Shown here one piece after another: positions 39,713 to 47,920 of a stretch of DNA of 64,000 nt. How positions within the stretch are numbered: the stretch's first letter is position 1; every line of letters begins with the position of its first letter. The stretch is taken from the NCBI RefSeq assembly GCF_025399795.1, contig NZ_JAODTZ010000011.1, forward strand, positions 62,001-126,000, read 5' to 3'. This DNA is from Streptomyces rhizosphaerihabitans (GTDB lineage: Bacteria > Actinomycetota > Actinomycetes > Streptomycetales > Streptomycetaceae). The notes beneath the pieces were generated by a model, which was given only the letters and a program-made list of their open reading frames with translations, was not told the origin of the DNA and searched no databases. The position numbers and the translations under genes are program-made.

Positions 39713-40250
39713 GGTTCTCCGTAGGTTCCGGGGCGGCGCGGGAGCGGCGGTGGGCGCGCGGCCCCCGGCCGGGGAGTCCGAGGCCGCACGTCAGGTCAGG
39801 ATCTGCTGTGCGCGGGCGTCACGGACGGCGACTCGCCGAATCCCCGGCGGCGGCCCACGGCTTCATTCCCGAGTCGCACGGCCGAGTCCTGACGGACCGG
39901 TTCACGCCATGACCGTGCGGCCGCTCCATTCGCCCCGGCCCGGTGAATCCGATGTTCACGCGCCGTCCCATGCCTTCGGCTGTGGTCCCGTGCCGTCGCC
40001 GGGCAGTCTGCGCGCGGCAGCCCACCCCCACCCCCACCCGTGTCGGGACCGCAGCGACGCCACGGGAGTTGCAGAGGACGCTCTCCCGTCCGACGCGGCA
40101 CCTCCGGCCGTGTCGCTCACACGCTGGCCCCCCTTCCTCTCGCGGACACCGTGGCGTCACACCGAACGGGCACGTTTCCCCCGTCCCCGTTGCATCGCCT
40201 CGGATCCGTCCGTCCGTACGCGGGCGTGACGCGGAAGGACGACGTGAGCC
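39713..40250. other. 538-base divergent intergenic region
   Basis: No coding sequence supported; open frames here are Pro/Arg-rich shadows. Both flanking genes face outward, so two promoters should lie here. The segment shows strong C-over-G bias on the plus strand around 40230-40400. No clear operator found. Confidence 0.35.
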
Positions 40251-41336
40251 GTGTCCCTGCCCCCGCTCGACAGCCTCCCCGCCCCCACGCCCACATCTGT
40301 CACACCCACCGCACCCGGCGATACACCTTGCGCCGCCCAACCCGCTTCCACTGTCTGCTCCCCCTGCGCCACCCCCACCCGCTCCACCACCCGCCACACA
40401 TCCCTCGCGCGACTCACCCGCCTCGTATTGGCGCTACTCCCCACCCTGTTGATCGGAACCTGGGCGGCGCTGGACCGGCGGGCGCTGCGCGACGGCGCCG
40501 CCCGGCTGGGTGACGCCGATCCGTGGTGGCTGCTCGCCGGGGTCTTCTTCACCCTCCTGGGCTGGGTGGTCGCCGGGTGCGTCCGGCAGGGCGCCCTGCC
40601 GGACAGGCTGCCGCCCGGCCTGCTGCTGGCGTCGCAGTTCGCCGCGGGAGCCGCCAACCTCCTGCTGCCGGCGAACATCGGCGCCCACGCGGTCACTCTG
40701 CGCTTCCTGCAGCGCCAAGGCATACCCCTGGCCCGCGCGACCGCCTCGCTCGCCCTGTACTCGCTGGTCAAGCCGGTGGCGAGAATGCCGGTGCTCATCG
40801 CCTTCCTGGTGGCGTTCGAGGACACCCGCCGGCTCGGCGGGATCGCCCCGGATCGCTGGACGCTGCTGCTGGCCGCCGGAAGCGTAACGGTCGGTCTCGC
40901 GACCGCCTTCCTGCTCCTGGCGGTCGTCCGTCCGCTGCGCCGCCCGGTCGTCGGCTTCCTTCGCACCGCGCTGACCGATGTACGGCTCCTGCACACCCGG
41001 CCCAGCCGCGTGCTCGCCCTCTGGGGCGGATCGGCCGCCGCCCCGGTGCTCCAGGGAAGCGTGATCGCGTCGGTCGGCTTCTCGCTCGGGCTGCCGCTGT
41101 CGTGGGCGCAAGTGGTGTTCGCGCTGCTGATAGCCAGTACCGCCGTCGCTGCCGTACCCGCTCCGGGCGGAATAGGCCCGGTGGACGCGGCCCTGGTATT
41201 CACCATGGTCGCGCTGGGCGCCCCGATGGGCCTCTCGACGGCCACCGTCATCTGCTACCGGGTCCTGACGGTCTGGATCCCGCTGCTCCCGGGCACGCTC
41301 GTCCTCTCGGCCCTGGTCCACCGCAAGGTGCTCTGA
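40251..41336 (+). CDS. UPF0104/lysylphosphatidylglycerol-synthase-like membrane protein
   Basis: A 361-residue integral membrane protein with about eight helices resembling the flippase-like membrane domain of MprF/AglD (UPF0104). Seen: LLLPANIGAHAVTLRFL and, near the C-terminus, AAVPAPGGIGPVDAALV, the typical PxPGGIG motif. There is no aminoacyl-transferase domain, so it is not a lysyl-PG synthase itself; lipid or polyprenol-linked substrate flipping is the family inference. The N-terminal 50 residues are Pro/Thr-rich. GTG start at 40251 with GGAAGGA 12 bases upstream; a later start near 40400 is possible. Confidence 0.8.
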   Translation: MSLPPLDSLPAPTPTSVTPTAPGDTPCAAQPASTVCSPCATPTRSTTRHTSLARLTRLVLALLPTLLIGTWAALDRRALRDGAARLGDADPWWLLAGVFFTLLGWVVAGCVRQGALPDRLPPGLLLASQFAAGAANLLLPANIGAHAVTLRFLQRQGIPLARATASLALYSLVKPVARMPVLIAFLVAFEDTRRLGGIAPDRWTLLLAAGSVTVGLATAFLLLAVVRPLRRPVVGFLRTALTDVRLLHTRPSRVLALWGGSAAAPVLQGSVIASVGFSLGLPLSWAQVVFALLIASTAVAAVPAPGGIGPVDAALVFTMVALGAPMGLSTATVICYRVLTVWIPLLPGTLVLSALVHRKVL

Positions 41337-41652
41337 ACCGGGGCACGGACGGAGGCCCCGGCCCCCGGAACACCCTGGTTCCTTGCCCGTTGGGCCCATG
41401 GCACGACAGCCGTGGCCACCGTCGCGGACGTGTTCCGCGCCGAGGCTGTCAGAACTCGCCACGTGCACGCCATGGACGCGTCCTCGCACGGTTCGGGACT
41501 CACGTCGATGGTGTTCGCGTATGTGAGGACGGCGAGTTGGGGCCACCCACGCCGACGGCCCCGAGACGCCCGGGCCCGTGTCGGGTCGACCGGTAGCGGT
41601 CGTACCGGCACGGGCCGACGGCCGCGGGCCGGACGACCTCGGGCGGAACGGC
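41337..41652. other. Convergent intergenic region with terminator-like hairpin
   Basis: A 316-base region between converging genes, without a supported gene. Its main feature is the hairpin at 41573-41616. Confidence 0.4.
41573..41616. terminator. Nested inverted repeat, likely bidirectional terminator
   Basis: GGCCCGTG (41573-41580) pairs with CACGGGCC (41609-41616); inside, CCGGTA (41590-41595) pairs with TACCGG (41603-41608). It lies just after the msrB stop and between convergent genes. No T tract, as is common in Streptomyces. Confidence 0.5.
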
Positions 41653-42060
41653 TCAGCCCTCGTCCGGCGCCAACCGCAACGAGATCGAGTTTATGCAGTA
41701 CCGCTGATCCGTCGGCGTCGCATACCCCTCACCCTCGAACACATGGCCGAGGTGTGATCCGCAGCGGGCGCAGCGCACCTCGGTGCGCATCATGCCGTGC
41801 GAACGGTCCTGGATCAGCTCGACCGCGTCGGAGTCCTTCGGGTCGTAGAAGGACGGCCAGCCGCAGTGCGACTCGAACTTCTCCGTGGAGGTGAAGAGTT
41901 CGGCGCCGCAGGCGCGACAGGAGTAGACGCCCGTCGTCTTGGTGTCGGTGTACTCACCGGTGAAGGCGGGCTCGGTGCCCGCCTTGCGCAGCACCGTGTA
42001 CTCGGCCGGGGTCAGCTCCGCGCGCCACTGCTCGTCCGGCTTTTCGATGTCGTACGACAT
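41653..42060 (-). CDS. msrB: Peptide methionine-(R)-S-oxide reductase MsrB
   Basis: A 135-residue MsrB that reduces methionine-R-sulfoxide in oxidised proteins. Seen: zinc CxxC pairs CRAC and CARC, GWPSFYDP, RTEVRCARCGSHLGHVF and the catalytic Cys in RYCINSISL. It is a full-length single-domain form. The ATG at 42060 is chosen; an earlier in-frame start lacks conservation. It lies 45 bases after murC on the same strand and may be cotranscribed. Confidence 0.96.
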   Translation of the reverse strand: MSYDIEKPDEQWRAELTPAEYTVLRKAGTEPAFTGEYTDTKTTGVYSCRACGAELFTSTEKFESHCGWPSFYDPKDSDAVELIQDRSHGMMRTEVRCARCGSHLGHVFEGEGYATPTDQRYCINSISLRLAPDEG

Positions 42061-42105
42061 GAAGCTCAACCCCTCACGCTCAAGGAGGCCCACTGGGGGC
42101 CACGG

Positions 42106-43494
42106 TCACTCGGACAGCCGGGCGAGGATCTCCGGTCCGAGATCCGTCACGTCGCCCGCGCCCATGGTGAGAACGAGATCACCGGGCTTCGTCATTCCCG
42201 CGACGACGGACGGCACCTCGGCCTTGTCGTGGACCGGCGTCACCTCGGCGCCCGCGGCCCGCGCGGCCCGCAGGATCAGCTCACTGGTGACACCGGGGAT
42301 CGGGTCCTCGCGGGCCGGGTAGATGTCCAGGACGACCGAGGCGTCGGCCAGCGACAGGGCCTCGCCCATCTCCTTGCCCAGCTCCTGGGTGCGGGAGAAC
42401 AGGTGCGGCTGGAAGACGACGAGGATGCGGCCCGAGGCGCCGGCCCGCATGGCCTCCAGGTCGGCGGTCATCTCGGTCGGGTGGTGCGCGTAGGAGTCGA
42501 CGACCTGGACGCCGGCCGCCTCGCCCTTCAGCTGGAGGCGGCGCTTCACGCCGGTGTACGAGGCGAGCGCGGGGGCCAGCTCGGCGGCCGGAATGCCCAG
42601 GGCGACACCCGCGGCCAGCGCCGCCACCGCGTTGTGCGCGTAGTGACGGCCGGGGACGGAGACCGCGAAGGTCAGCTCGGCGCCGTCCAGCAGGACCGTC
42701 ACCTCGCTCTTCAGGCCGTGCGGGACCACGGAGAGCACCCGGACGTCCGCGTCGGCGGCGTCGCCGTACGTCACGACGCGCACACCGCGGCCGGTGACCC
42801 GGCGGGTCAGCTCGCGGGCGCCCTCGTGGTCGGCCGAGATCACCAGCGTGCCGCCCTCGGTGACGCGGTCCACGAACGTCTCGAAGGACTCGTAGATCTC
42901 TTCCATCGACGCGTAGTTGGCGTGGTGGTCGAGTTCGACGTTGAGGATGATCGCGACCTCGGGCGCGTACTTGTGGAAGCTGCGGTCCGACTCGTCGGCC
43001 TCGGCGACGAAGATCTCGCCCTCGCCGTGCAGGGCGTTCGAACCGGGGGCGTCGAGGTCGCCGCCGATGGCGTACGACGGGGCGAGGCCGAGCGACGACA
43101 GGGACACGGCCAGCATCGAAGTGGTGGTCGTCTTGCCGTGGGTGCCGGCGACCGCGATCGGGCGCAGGCCGTCCATCAGCCGGGCGAGGGCGTCCGAGCG
43201 GTGGACGACCGGGATGCCGAGCTCGGCCGCGCGGGCGAGCTCCGGGTTGTCCGCGCGGATCGCGGAGGAGACCACGACACAGGTGGCGTCGGGGGCGAGG
43301 TGGCCGGCCGCGTGCCCGATGTGGACCGTGGCGCCCAGCGCGCGCAGCGCCTCGGCGGTGGCGGACTCCTTCGCGTCGCTGCCCGCGACCTGGGCTCCGC
43401 GCTGCGCGAGGATCTTCGCGATGCCCGACATCCCGGCGCCGCCGATGCCGATGAAGTGCGGTCGGTCCATCGCGGTAGGAAGGCCGGGTGCCAT
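42106..43494 (-). CDS. murC: UDP-N-acetylmuramate-L-alanine ligase MurC
   Basis: A 462-residue cytoplasmic Mur ligase that adds the first L-Ala to UDP-MurNAc in peptidoglycan synthesis. Seen: the N-terminal dinucleotide-type IGIGGAGMSG, ATP P-loop GTHGKTTTT (about 117-125), ADESDRSF, and DSYAHHPTEM in the C-terminal domain. It lies away from the main division/cell-wall cluster, as in S. coelicolor (SCO6060 as I recall). The ATG at 43494 is used; a second Met (residue 9) directly before DRPHFIGIGG is a plausible alternative start. Confidence 0.97.
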   Translation of the reverse strand: MAPGLPTAMDRPHFIGIGGAGMSGIAKILAQRGAQVAGSDAKESATAEALRALGATVHIGHAAGHLAPDATCVVVSSAIRADNPELARAAELGIPVVHRSDALARLMDGLRPIAVAGTHGKTTTTSMLAVSLSSLGLAPSYAIGGDLDAPGSNALHGEGEIFVAEADESDRSFHKYAPEVAIILNVELDHHANYASMEEIYESFETFVDRVTEGGTLVISADHEGARELTRRVTGRGVRVVTYGDAADADVRVLSVVPHGLKSEVTVLLDGAELTFAVSVPGRHYAHNAVAALAAGVALGIPAAELAPALASYTGVKRRLQLKGEAAGVQVVDSYAHHPTEMTADLEAMRAGASGRILVVFQPHLFSRTQELGKEMGEALSLADASVVLDIYPAREDPIPGVTSELILRAARAAGAEVTPVHDKAEVPSVVAGMTKPGDLVLTMGAGDVTDLGPEILARLSE

Positions 43495-43898
43495 GCGTGT
43501 ATCTCCCCAAGATCCGGTACGAAGGTGGGCGCGCTCTCCCGAAGGGAACGCGGACCCAGCCTATTGGGTGCGGCGGACGGCGCCTCACAAGGGACACCGG
43601 CGGACCCGCCCCGGCCAGCCGGGCCGGACGCCCGGCCGTCACCCACCGGGCCTCAGCACGCCCAGCCGTGACCTGCCGGGCCTCAGCACGCCCAGCCGTC
43701 ACCCACCGGGCCTCAGCACGCCAGCCGTGGGCAGGTGCGCCCCCTGAAGCCGGGACTGCGCCACTCACGTCGCCAGGACGCGGACCCGCTGCCCCGACCC
43801 CGCGCGCACCCGGGACTCCGGGCTGCGCCGCTCACGCCCGGAACCCAGGGCTTCGCCACACTCACGCCCCGCTCGGGGCCCCCGAACCCGGAGCCGGC
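43495..43898. other. Intergenic, contains 30-bp tandem repeats
   Basis: 404 bases between two minus-strand genes. Apart from the repeat at 43636-43724 nothing is recognisable; the open frames crossing it translate to Ala/Arg repeats and are not thought to be genes. The murC promoter should lie near 43500-43600. Confidence 0.45.
43636..43724. repeat. 30-bp tandem repeat, three copies
   Basis: Copies at 43636-43665, 43666-43695 and 43696-43724 share CCGGGCCTCAGCACGCCCAG; copies one and three are almost identical, and copy three is one base shorter. No spacers, so not CRISPR. Confidence 0.85.
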
Positions 43899-44372
43899 TC
43901 ACACCTTGCTGTGCGAGAACAGCTTCAGCACCGGCACGCCCACCTTGTGGCGGGCCCGGGAGGCCCAGTCGCGGTGGAAGAACTCCTCCACGTAGTGGGG
44001 GTCGGTCAGCACGATGACCTCATCGGCCTCCACCTCGTCGACCAGGGTCTTCAGCGCGTCGAGCGGGTGATCCTCGATGAGCCGTCCCTCGGCCGCGCTG
44101 CCGGACGCGCGAAGAGCCAGCAGTGACACCTCCAGCGCCTGCTCGCCCTGGCCGGCGGCCGCGTCCCCCTCCGGGGTGTCGCCCTCGCGGGCCGCCTCGT
44201 CGATCTCGCCGAGCGCGACGTCGTCGATGGCCCGCAGCAGCCGGTCCGCCTGGTCGCCCCGGGGCTGGAGCAGCACATGGAAGGCGACCGCCTCGTCACC
44301 GTGCAAGGTCGTGACGAACTCCACGTCGGCGGACGTCAGGGCCTTCTCGATCATCAATACGCTTGTGAACAC
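43899..44372 (-). CDS. Small conserved actinobacterial protein (often labelled indole-3-glycerol phosphate synthase)
   Basis: A 157-residue cytoplasmic protein. It starts MFTSVLMIEKALTSADVEFV and ends GVPVLKLFSHSKV; alternating strands and helices suggest a small alpha/beta fold like universal stress or USP-like proteins, with VIVLTDPHYVEEFF near the end. Databases often call it indole-3-glycerol phosphate synthase, but none of the TrpC barrel motifs is present, so I do not accept that function. Its upstream neighbour is a minus-strand pyrimidine reductase. Confidence 0.75.
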   Translation of the reverse strand: MFTSVLMIEKALTSADVEFVTTLHGDEAVAFHVLLQPRGDQADRLLRAIDDVALGEIDEAAREGDTPEGDAAAGQGEQALEVSLLALRASGSAAEGRLIEDHPLDALKTLVDEVEADEVIVLTDPHYVEEFFHRDWASRARHKVGVPVLKLFSHSKV

Positions 44373-44502
44373 GACAGGCGCCCTTCTCGTCCGTGGGCCG
44401 TCCCGGCCCCTGCGGAAACCATCCTGCCCCGTGATCGCACGGGTACTGCGCGATTTAGTGTGCCCGTCGGAAGATAAACGGAACCTGCTGTTCCGTCGGC
44501 TG

Positions 44503-45297
44503 TCAGCGCCGACGGTATCGGCTGTACAGGAACCCGGCCTCTTCCAGCAAAGACACCAGTTCGAGCTGTCGCGGGACCGGCACCGAGGGTCCTCCGGCGA
44601 TCCGCTGCGCGTCGCCCGCGGCGAGCAGCGGGGCCAGCGTCAGACACATCTCGTCCAGCACGCCGGCCGCGATCAGCTGGCCCAGCAGCCGGGGCCCGCC
44701 CTCGGTCAGCAGCCTGGTGTGCCCGAGGTCGCCCAGGGCCCGCACGGCGCGGGCGGGATCGACGCCCATGCCGTCCCCGGCGATCACCACCTGTGCGCCC
44801 GCCCGCTCGGCCGCCGCGATCCGGTCCGGGTCGGCCGCGGCGCCGGTCAGCACCAGCGTGGGCACCAGGGGCGAAGTGAACAGCGGCAGCGAGAAGTCCA
44901 GGTCGAGGCTCGCCGTGACCACCGCGATCGCGGGCGCGGGGCCCTGCCCGGCGGCCTCCCTGAGCGCCGCGAAGGCCTCACGCGCGCGTGCCGGCCGGTA
45001 ACCCTCCTGCCGTGCCGTCTCCGCTCCGACGACCACGACGTCCGCGAGCCCCCTGAGGACACCGAAGATCCGCATGTCGGTGGCGTTGGAGATGGGCTGC
45101 GAGCGCCCGTCGTGCTGGGCGGCGCCGTCCAGCGTGGACACCATGTTGGCCCGCAGCCAGGGCTCGCGGACCTCGGGGTAGGCGTACGCCTCCGCCAGTT
45201 CGCCGAGCTCCCACTCGCGCTCCGTCCCATCCGTCCCGGAGGCCTCGACGGAGGCCTGGGCTGCTGTTTCGTAGGTCACAGGGAACAGGCGTCGCAT
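44503..45297 (-). CDS. Pyrimidine reductase family protein (RibD C-terminal type)
   Basis: A 264-residue dihydrofolate-reductase-fold enzyme like the reductase half of RibD (riboflavin synthesis), NADPH-dependent. Seen: WLRANMVSTLDGAAQ, VVVGAETARQEGYRP and LLTEGGPRLLGQLIAAGVLDE, which fit the family. It has no deaminase domain. It may supply a deazaflavin/riboflavin-type intermediate, though no rib genes are adjacent. Its ATG at 45297 is only 37 bases from the divergent zapE start, so their promoters overlap. Confidence 0.9.
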   Translation of the reverse strand: MRRLFPVTYETAAQASVEASGTDGTEREWELGELAEAYAYPEVREPWLRANMVSTLDGAAQHDGRSQPISNATDMRIFGVLRGLADVVVVGAETARQEGYRPARAREAFAALREAAGQGPAPAIAVVTASLDLDFSLPLFTSPLVPTLVLTGAAADPDRIAAAERAGAQVVIAGDGMGVDPARAVRALGDLGHTRLLTEGGPRLLGQLIAAGVLDEMCLTLAPLLAAGDAQRIAGGPSVPVPRQLELVSLLEEAGFLYSRYRRR

Positions 45298-45326
45298 GAC
45301 GTGCAGTGTGGCACGGCGCATAGAGT
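45296..45326 (+). promoter_or_regulatory. Candidate leaderless promoter of zapE
   Basis: ATGACG (-35-like, 45296-45301) and TAGAGT (-10, 45321-45326). The GTG start at 45335 is eight bases past the -10, so transcription probably starts at or next to the start codon. Confidence 0.4.
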
Positions 45327-45334
45327 GGGGAACC

Positions 45335-46441
45335 GTGTCGTCCACCTCCACCGCCTCCGCGATCGACCCGATAGCCGAAGCGGCCCCCCTGTCCCTGTGC
45401 GTCCGCGAGCCGCACGTCCCCGCCGACCGGCTCGTCGCCGAGATGGTGCCGCCGCCGCGCTTCGACTCGGTCCGCTTCGCCACGTACATCCCGGACCCGA
45501 ACCAGCCCAGCCAGACCGAGGCCGTTGGCATCCTCGAACGCTTCGCCGGCGGGCTCGGCGGGGCCCACGCCATCGGCGCCCCCAAGCGGAGGCTGTTCGG
45601 CTTCGGCAAGGCGCCGAAGACTCCGGCCGGTCCCCGGGGCGTCTACCTGGACGGCGGCTACGGCGTCGGCAAGACCCACCTCCTCGCCTCCCTGTGGCAC
45701 GCGACCCCGGCGGAGCCCGCACTCAAGGCGTTCGGCACCTTCGTGGAACTGACGAACCTGGTGGGCGCGCTCGGCTTCCAGAAGACCGTGCAGACCCTCT
45801 CGGGGCACCGACTCCTGTGCATCGACGAGTTCGAACTCGACGACCCGGGCGACACCGTCCTCGTCTCCACCCTGCTCGGCAAGCTGGTCGACGCGGGCGT
45901 CGCACTCGCGGCCACCTCGAACACACTTCCGGGCAAGCTCGGTGAGGGCCGGTTCGCGTCCGCCGACTTCCTGCGGGAGATCCAGGGCCTGTCCGCGCGC
46001 TTCCGCCCGCTGCGCATCGACGGTGAGGACTACCGCCACCGCGGGCTGCCCGAGGCACCCGCCCCGTTCTCCGACGAGCAGGTCACCAAGGCTGCGTACG
46101 CCACCGACGGCGCGTCCCTGGACGACTTCCCGCACCTGCTGGACCACCTGGCGCGCGTCCACCCCAGCCGGTACGGCGCCCTGACCGACGGGATCAGGGC
46201 GGTCTGCCTCACCGACGTCCAGCCCGTCCCGGACCAGTCCACCGCATTGCGGCTCGTGGTGCTCGCCGACCGGCTGTACGACCGCGAGGTGCCGGTCCTC
46301 GCCTCCGGAATGCCCTTCGACCGGCTGTTCAGCGAGGAGATGCTGAACGGCGGCTACCGCAAGAAGTACTTCCGCGCGATCTCCCGGCTGACGGCGCTCG
46401 CCCGCGACGCGAAGGGCCTCGTGGACAGCCGGGGAGTCTAG
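45335..46441 (+). CDS. zapE: Cell division ATPase ZapE (AFG1-like)
   Basis: A 368-residue AAA-type ATPase of the ZapE/AFG1 family. In Proteobacteria ZapE acts at the division ring; in mitochondria AFG1 has a role in protein quality control. Seen: Walker A GGYGVGKTHLL, Walker B LLCIDEFEL, sensor region AATSNTLP and a C-terminal FSEEMLNGGYRKKYFRAISRL-like conserved block. GTG 45335 is preferred over 45296, which would overlap the divergent gene. Confidence 0.92.
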   Translation: MSSTSTASAIDPIAEAAPLSLCVREPHVPADRLVAEMVPPPRFDSVRFATYIPDPNQPSQTEAVGILERFAGGLGGAHAIGAPKRRLFGFGKAPKTPAGPRGVYLDGGYGVGKTHLLASLWHATPAEPALKAFGTFVELTNLVGALGFQKTVQTLSGHRLLCIDEFELDDPGDTVLVSTLLGKLVDAGVALAATSNTLPGKLGEGRFASADFLREIQGLSARFRPLRIDGEDYRHRGLPEAPAPFSDEQVTKAAYATDGASLDDFPHLLDHLARVHPSRYGALTDGIRAVCLTDVQPVPDQSTALRLVVLADRLYDREVPVLASGMPFDRLFSEEMLNGGYRKKYFRAISRLTALARDAKGLVDSRGV

Positions 46442-46651
46442 GGCCCGCATCCCCACGAGGAACGGAACCTCGCCGACCCGCCCATCCTCTGCGAGGAACT
46501 GTTCCGGACGCCCTGCCGACCCGGCCATGAACGCCACCCTGTCGGGCACTCCTCCGGCCCGATTTCCCACGGGCAGACCCGGCAGGAACCCCGCCCCCGC
46601 GACGTAAAGTGGAGATGTCAGGCAGAACGGGCACCCCGGAAGGGGGTCGTC

Positions 46652-47740
46652 ATGATCCAGGAAATCATCGTGGGGATCGTGGCGGCCGGGTCCGCCTCCC
46701 TGGTCTACGTCGCGGCCAGCGCCCGGGTCATCAAACAGTACGAACGCGGAGTCGTCCTCCGCCTCGGACGGCTCGCGGGAGAGGTCCGCTCCCCCGGCTT
46801 CACCATGGTCGTGCCCTTCGTGGACCGGTTGCGCAAGGTCAACATGCAGATCGTGACCCTGTCCGTGCCGGCCCAGGAAGGCATCACCCGGGACAACGTC
46901 ACGGTCCGGGTGGACGCGGTCGTCTACTTCAAGGTGATTGACGCGGCCGACGCGGTCATCAAGGTCGAGGACTACCGCTTCGCGGTCTCCCAGATGGCAC
47001 AGACCTCGCTGCGCTCGATCATCGGCAAGAGTGACCTGGACGATCTGCTGTCCAACCGCGAAATGCTCAACCAGGGGATGGAGTTGATGATCGACAGCCC
47101 GGCGCTCGGCTGGGGTGTGCAGATCGACCGGGTCGAGATCAAGGACGTATCACTGCCGGAGACGATGAAACGGTCGATGGCCCGGCAGGCCGAGGCGGAC
47201 CGTGAGCGCAGGGCCCGGATCATCAACGCGGACGCGGAGTTGCAGGCGTCCAAGAAGCTGGCCCAGGCCGCCGAGGTGATGTCGGAACAGCCGGCCGCAC
47301 TCCAACTGCGCCTGCTGCAGACGGTGGTGGCGGTCGCGGCCGAGAAGAACTCCACACTCGTCCTGCCGTTCCCGGTGGAGTTGCTGCGCTTCCTGGAACG
47401 GGCGCAGTCGGGACAGCCGCCGGTGGTGGCGGAGTCCCAGCGGGCGCGGCGGCCCGAGGCGCCGCCCGGGGTCGAGCCGGTCGACCCCCCCGCCGCGCCG
47501 GACCGGATCAACGGAGTGCCGGAGGCGCTCGGCCTTCCGGAGACGTTCGCGGACACGGACGGGCTCGGAGTTCCGGACGCGTTCGGGATCCTGCGCACGC
47601 CCGGGACACCGAAGGAGCCCGGGGAACCGGACGGCTCCGGGAATCCGGACGGGTCCGGGGAAGCGGAGGAGTCGCGGGGAGTGGAGGGGTCGGGGGGAGT
47701 GGAGGGGTCGGGGAAGGCGCCGGAGGCGCCCGCGGGATAA
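46652..47740 (+). CDS. Slipin/stomatin-like SPFH-domain protein
   Basis: A 362-residue membrane protein: an N-terminal hydrophobic hairpin (about 4-27), then the SPFH/band 7 domain (28-230) with QYERGVVLRLGR, GFTMVVPFVDRL and VDAVVYFKV, and a coiled-coil region. The last 110 residues are a Pro/Gly/Glu-rich disordered tail with short repeats. Such proteins organise membrane microdomains; an NfeD partner is often adjacent but none is seen here. GGAAGGGGG precedes the ATG. Confidence 0.92.
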   Translation: MIQEIIVGIVAAGSASLVYVAASARVIKQYERGVVLRLGRLAGEVRSPGFTMVVPFVDRLRKVNMQIVTLSVPAQEGITRDNVTVRVDAVVYFKVIDAADAVIKVEDYRFAVSQMAQTSLRSIIGKSDLDDLLSNREMLNQGMELMIDSPALGWGVQIDRVEIKDVSLPETMKRSMARQAEADRERRARIINADAELQASKKLAQAAEVMSEQPAALQLRLLQTVVAVAAEKNSTLVLPFPVELLRFLERAQSGQPPVVAESQRARRPEAPPGVEPVDPPAAPDRINGVPEALGLPETFADTDGLGVPDAFGILRTPGTPKEPGEPDGSGNPDGSGEAEESRGVEGSGGVEGSGKAPEAPAG

Positions 47741-47781
47741 ATACCGTGCCCGTCCCGGGGCCCGCTGCTAGCGTGAGGCCC

Positions 47782-47835
47782 ATGAAGCGTGCCGCACTGA
47801 ACACGACGACGCCGGAGAGTGTCCCGGCGCGCTGA
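47782..47835 (+). CDS. Putative Thr-codon leader peptide of the thrS attenuator
   Basis: A 17-codon ORF, MKRAALNTTTPESVPAR, with three consecutive Thr codons (all ACG, 47803-47811). A TAGCGT -10 element at 47769-47774 ends seven bases before the ATG and there is no ribosome site, so the peptide is likely translated from a leaderless transcript. It is followed by a strong hairpin and the threonyl-tRNA synthetase gene, the standard layout of ribosome-mediated attenuation. Confidence 0.7.
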   Translation: MKRAALNTTTPESVPAR

Positions 47836-47850
47836 CCGCTGACGTGAGTC

Positions 47851-47880
47851 GAAGCCCCGGGGCGAGTGCCCCGGGGCTTC
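47851..47880 (+). terminator. 13-bp attenuator hairpin before thrS
   Basis: Perfect inverted repeat GAAGCCCCGGGGC (47851-47863), loop GAGT, GCCCCGGGGCTTC (47868-47880). It starts 15 bases after the leader stop. No U run follows, but GC-rich hairpins without one commonly terminate in Streptomyces. Confidence 0.75.
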
Positions 47881-47886
47881 GCCGTG

Positions 47887-47918
47887 TGGTCGCTCGCCCT
47901 CCGCAAGCGAGGAGACCA
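47887..47918 (+). promoter_or_regulatory. Second hairpin sequestering the thrS ribosome site
   Basis: TGGTC (47887-47891) pairs with GACCA (47914-47918) and CTCGC (47893-47897) with GCGAG (47907-47911). The Shine-Dalgarno GAGGAG (47909-47914) is within the 3' arm, so folding could block translation of thrS. Confidence 0.5.
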
Positions 47919-47920
47919 CC

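Noticed and set aside
39943..40452. 169-residue Pro-rich ORF upstream of the UPF0104 gene
   Set aside because: Overlaps the real gene in another frame and lacks any domain.
43636..43724. Possible CRISPR array
   Set aside because: Repeats are contiguous without spacers and there are no cas genes.
43899..44372. Indole-3-glycerol phosphate synthase
   Set aside because: No TrpC barrel motifs and too short (157 versus about 260 residues).
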